The translations under genes were made by a program, and so were the position numbers. DNA of 64,000 nucleotides from Ochrobactrum sp. Marseille-Q0166 (lineage in GTDB: Bacteria > Pseudomonadota > Alphaproteobacteria > Rhizobiales > Rhizobiaceae). This document shows, one piece after another, positions 63,023-64,000 of this stretch (within the stretch, counting starts at the first letter, position 1; each line of letters begins with the position of its first letter). Below the pieces are notes generated by a model, which saw nothing but the letters and a program-made list of their open reading frames with translations, had not been told where the DNA came from and searched no databases. The stretch lies in assembly GCF_014397025.1 (NCBI RefSeq), contig NZ_JACJUO010000002.1:1167501-1231500 (forward strand). The letters run 5' to 3'.

Positions 63023-63583
63023 ATGGCAAGACTTGGAACGGCGTTTGACGCCACCCAACACGACACGACGCAGTCGGACTATTCCGAGCTGCCGAACGGC
63101 ACATACAAGATGGAAATCGAGGCGGCCGACGTGGTGCCGACTTCGACCGGTAGCGGCACTATCCTGAAAACAACGTTGAAGGTGCTCGAGCCCGCTGAAT
63201 ACGCCGAACGCAAGCTGTTCAACAACTACAACATCGAGAACAAAAACCCGACCGCGCAAGAAATTGGTCAAAGGCAATTTGCCAGCCTTTGCCGCGCTCT
63301 CGAGATGTCCTCGGTAGAAGACACCGACGACCTGCTCTTTAAGTCGTTCACGGTGCGAGTGGCCCTCGGCAAACCTTCAAAGGACGGGCAGTATCCCGCG
63401 CGCGCCGAGATCAAGAAATACTTCTTCCCTGACGAAAACAACGTGCCTGAGCCGAGCATTGACGCTCAACAGCCTGCGGCGGCAGCGCAGCGATCAGCCA
63501 ATGACAACCGCCCTGCAGCGGCAAACAACAACAAGCCATCGCAGCCTGCAAAAGCTGCGGGAAGCCGTCCTTGGTCTAAGTAA
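63023..63583 (+). CDS. DUF669-family phage single-strand DNA-binding-like protein
   Basis: 186 aa. YSELPNGTYKMEIEAADVVPT, LKTTLKVLEPAEYAERKLFNNYNIEN and FKSFTVRVALGKPSKDGQYPARAEIKKYF-type sequence give the OB-like DUF669 core; the last 40 residues are Ala/Pro/Asn-rich and disordered, with ANDN. Partner of the Sak4-like ATPase is the usual arrangement. Confidence 0.82.
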   Translation: MARLGTAFDATQHDTTQSDYSELPNGTYKMEIEAADVVPTSTGSGTILKTTLKVLEPAEYAERKLFNNYNIENKNPTAQEIGQRQFASLCRALEMSSVEDTDDLLFKSFTVRVALGKPSKDGQYPARAEIKKYFFPDENNVPEPSIDAQQPAAAAQRSANDNRPAAANNNKPSQPAKAAGSRPWSK

Positions 63584-63593
63584 GCACCAAAAA

Positions 63594-63619
63594 GCTGCCG
63601 GTGCTTTCGCGCCGGTAGC
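63594..63619 (+). terminator. Hairpin upstream of decamer copy 7
   Basis: An 11-bp stem (two wobbles) from 63594-63604 to 63609-63619 closed by TTTC, after the DUF669 stop. Confidence 0.6.
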
Positions 63620-63631
63620 CCACCGAACCGA

Positions 63632-63641
63632 ACACGAGGAG
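63632..63641 (+). promoter_or_regulatory. Start-associated decamer, copy 7
   Basis: ACACGAGGAG six bases before ATG 63648, directly downstream of the 63594-63619 hairpin. Confidence 0.8.
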
Positions 63642-63647
63642 TTTTGT

Positions 63648-64000
63648 ATGGCATACGAATCCGAGCGCAGACAGATCGATGGTGCGCTTCCAATACGCTT
63701 CGACGGTGCGTTTGTTGCTGGCGGCGCAGTAACGAGCGTATTTACCGGTACTGACATAAATGACGTCGATTTGTATTTCAAATCTCGCCGCGCATTCGAG
63801 CGAGCTATTTATGACGCGTATGAGGAAGGCCTATGGTGCGTGGCTGCCAGTAAGCGCGCCGTGACCTTCACCGATCAGAGCAACAATATTGCTCAGCTGA
63901 TGTATTTTGACTTCTTCCCAAGTGCCCAGTCTATTTTTGACGCCTTTGATTTTACCGTTTGCATGGGAGCGGTGGATCTGGATGCAGGCGCCAAAAGTCC
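63648..64000 (+). CDS. Nucleotidyltransferase-like phage protein (3' end beyond window)
   Basis: The first 117 codons, open to the edge. FDGAFVAGGAVTSVFTGTDINDVDLYF contains a nucleotidyltransferase-type GG...S and D-x-D-x pattern. The rest is not recognisable. Whether the active site is complete cannot be judged from this part alone. The start is set by decamer copy 7. Confidence 0.65.
   Translation, partial: MAYESERRQIDGALPIRFDGAFVAGGAVTSVFTGTDINDVDLYFKSRRAFERAIYDAYEEGLWCVAASKRAVTFTDQSNNIAQLMYFDFFPSAQSIFDAFDFTVCMGAVDLDAGAKS

Larger units (their letters stand above)
51542..64000. mobile_element. Integrated prophage or phage-like element (left end; right end beyond window)
   Basis: Integrase next to tRNA-Asn, a repressor with divergent early promoters, densely packed small genes with ATGA overlaps, a Lar-type zinc protein, a MazZ-like domain, and a Sak4/DUF669 recombination module all indicate a temperate phage. 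No structural, terminase or lysis genes are in view, as the element continues past 64000. The left boundary is placed at the tRNA 3' end; the exact core cannot be set without the right junction. Confidence 0.88.

Overview
The window reads as an alphaproteobacterial chromosome segment from the Brucellaceae (Ochrobactrum/Brucella-like). Supporting signs are a D-aminopeptidase whose catalytic residues sit almost exactly where those of the Ochrobactrum anthropi enzyme do, DUF1127 and DUF3775 proteins, an MgtC-type protein, many ABC importers, and Brucellaceae-style palindromic repeats. No database search was possible, so product names rest on motifs, length and context.

Bases 1-50,225 are accessory-rich chromosome. 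From left to right they hold: a polar amino acid (cystine-like) importer; a siderophore uptake locus (TonB receptor, periplasmic esterase, FatB/FatD/FatC/FatE-type importer); a LysR-HTH/TrpD2-like fusion protein; an aldehyde dehydrogenase, a DUF3775 protein, a TauE/SafE permease, an IlvE-type aminotransferase and a DMT exporter; small DUF1127 and DUF2938 genes framed by strong hairpins; a purine permease with a deaminase; a sugar-acid cluster (FAH-family enzyme, FadR-type regulator, gluconokinase) and an SLC13-type carrier; the ugpBAEC importer; D-aminopeptidase, adenine deaminase and MgtC; an Lrp/lysine 6-dehydrogenase pair followed by two tandem binding-protein paralogs, a DadA-like oxidase and an aldo/keto reductase; a LacI-controlled ABC importer with a 2H phosphoesterase; and the sitABCD manganese/iron importer with a Fur/Mur-like box. 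An AraC-type gene and a badly decayed IS630 transposase lie just before the tRNA.

From tRNA-Asn (51,467-51,541) to the right edge lies a prophage or phage-like element. It has an integrase beside the tRNA; a leftward operon (57,389 to 53,001) with Lar-type and MazZ-like proteins; an XRE/S24 repressor; an immunity region with near-consensus sigma70 promoters and repeated operators; and a rightward operon with five tiny overlapping membrane-protein genes feeding an SPFH/prohibitin-like protein, then a Sak4-like ATPase, DUF669 protein and a nucleotidyltransferase-like gene cut by the edge. The right attachment site is outside the window.

The most novel signals are in the phage region. The decamer ACACGAGGAG (or GAA) occurs seven times in about 7.2 kb on both strands, six times directly before a start codon and usually behind a stem-loop. 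It resembles the start-associated sequences described in some mycobacteriophages. The coupled chain of tiny membrane genes ending in an SPFH protein is a second candidate for an undescribed system. In the chromosomal part, two near-identical 14-bp palindromes pair a LacI regulator with both promoters of its importer.
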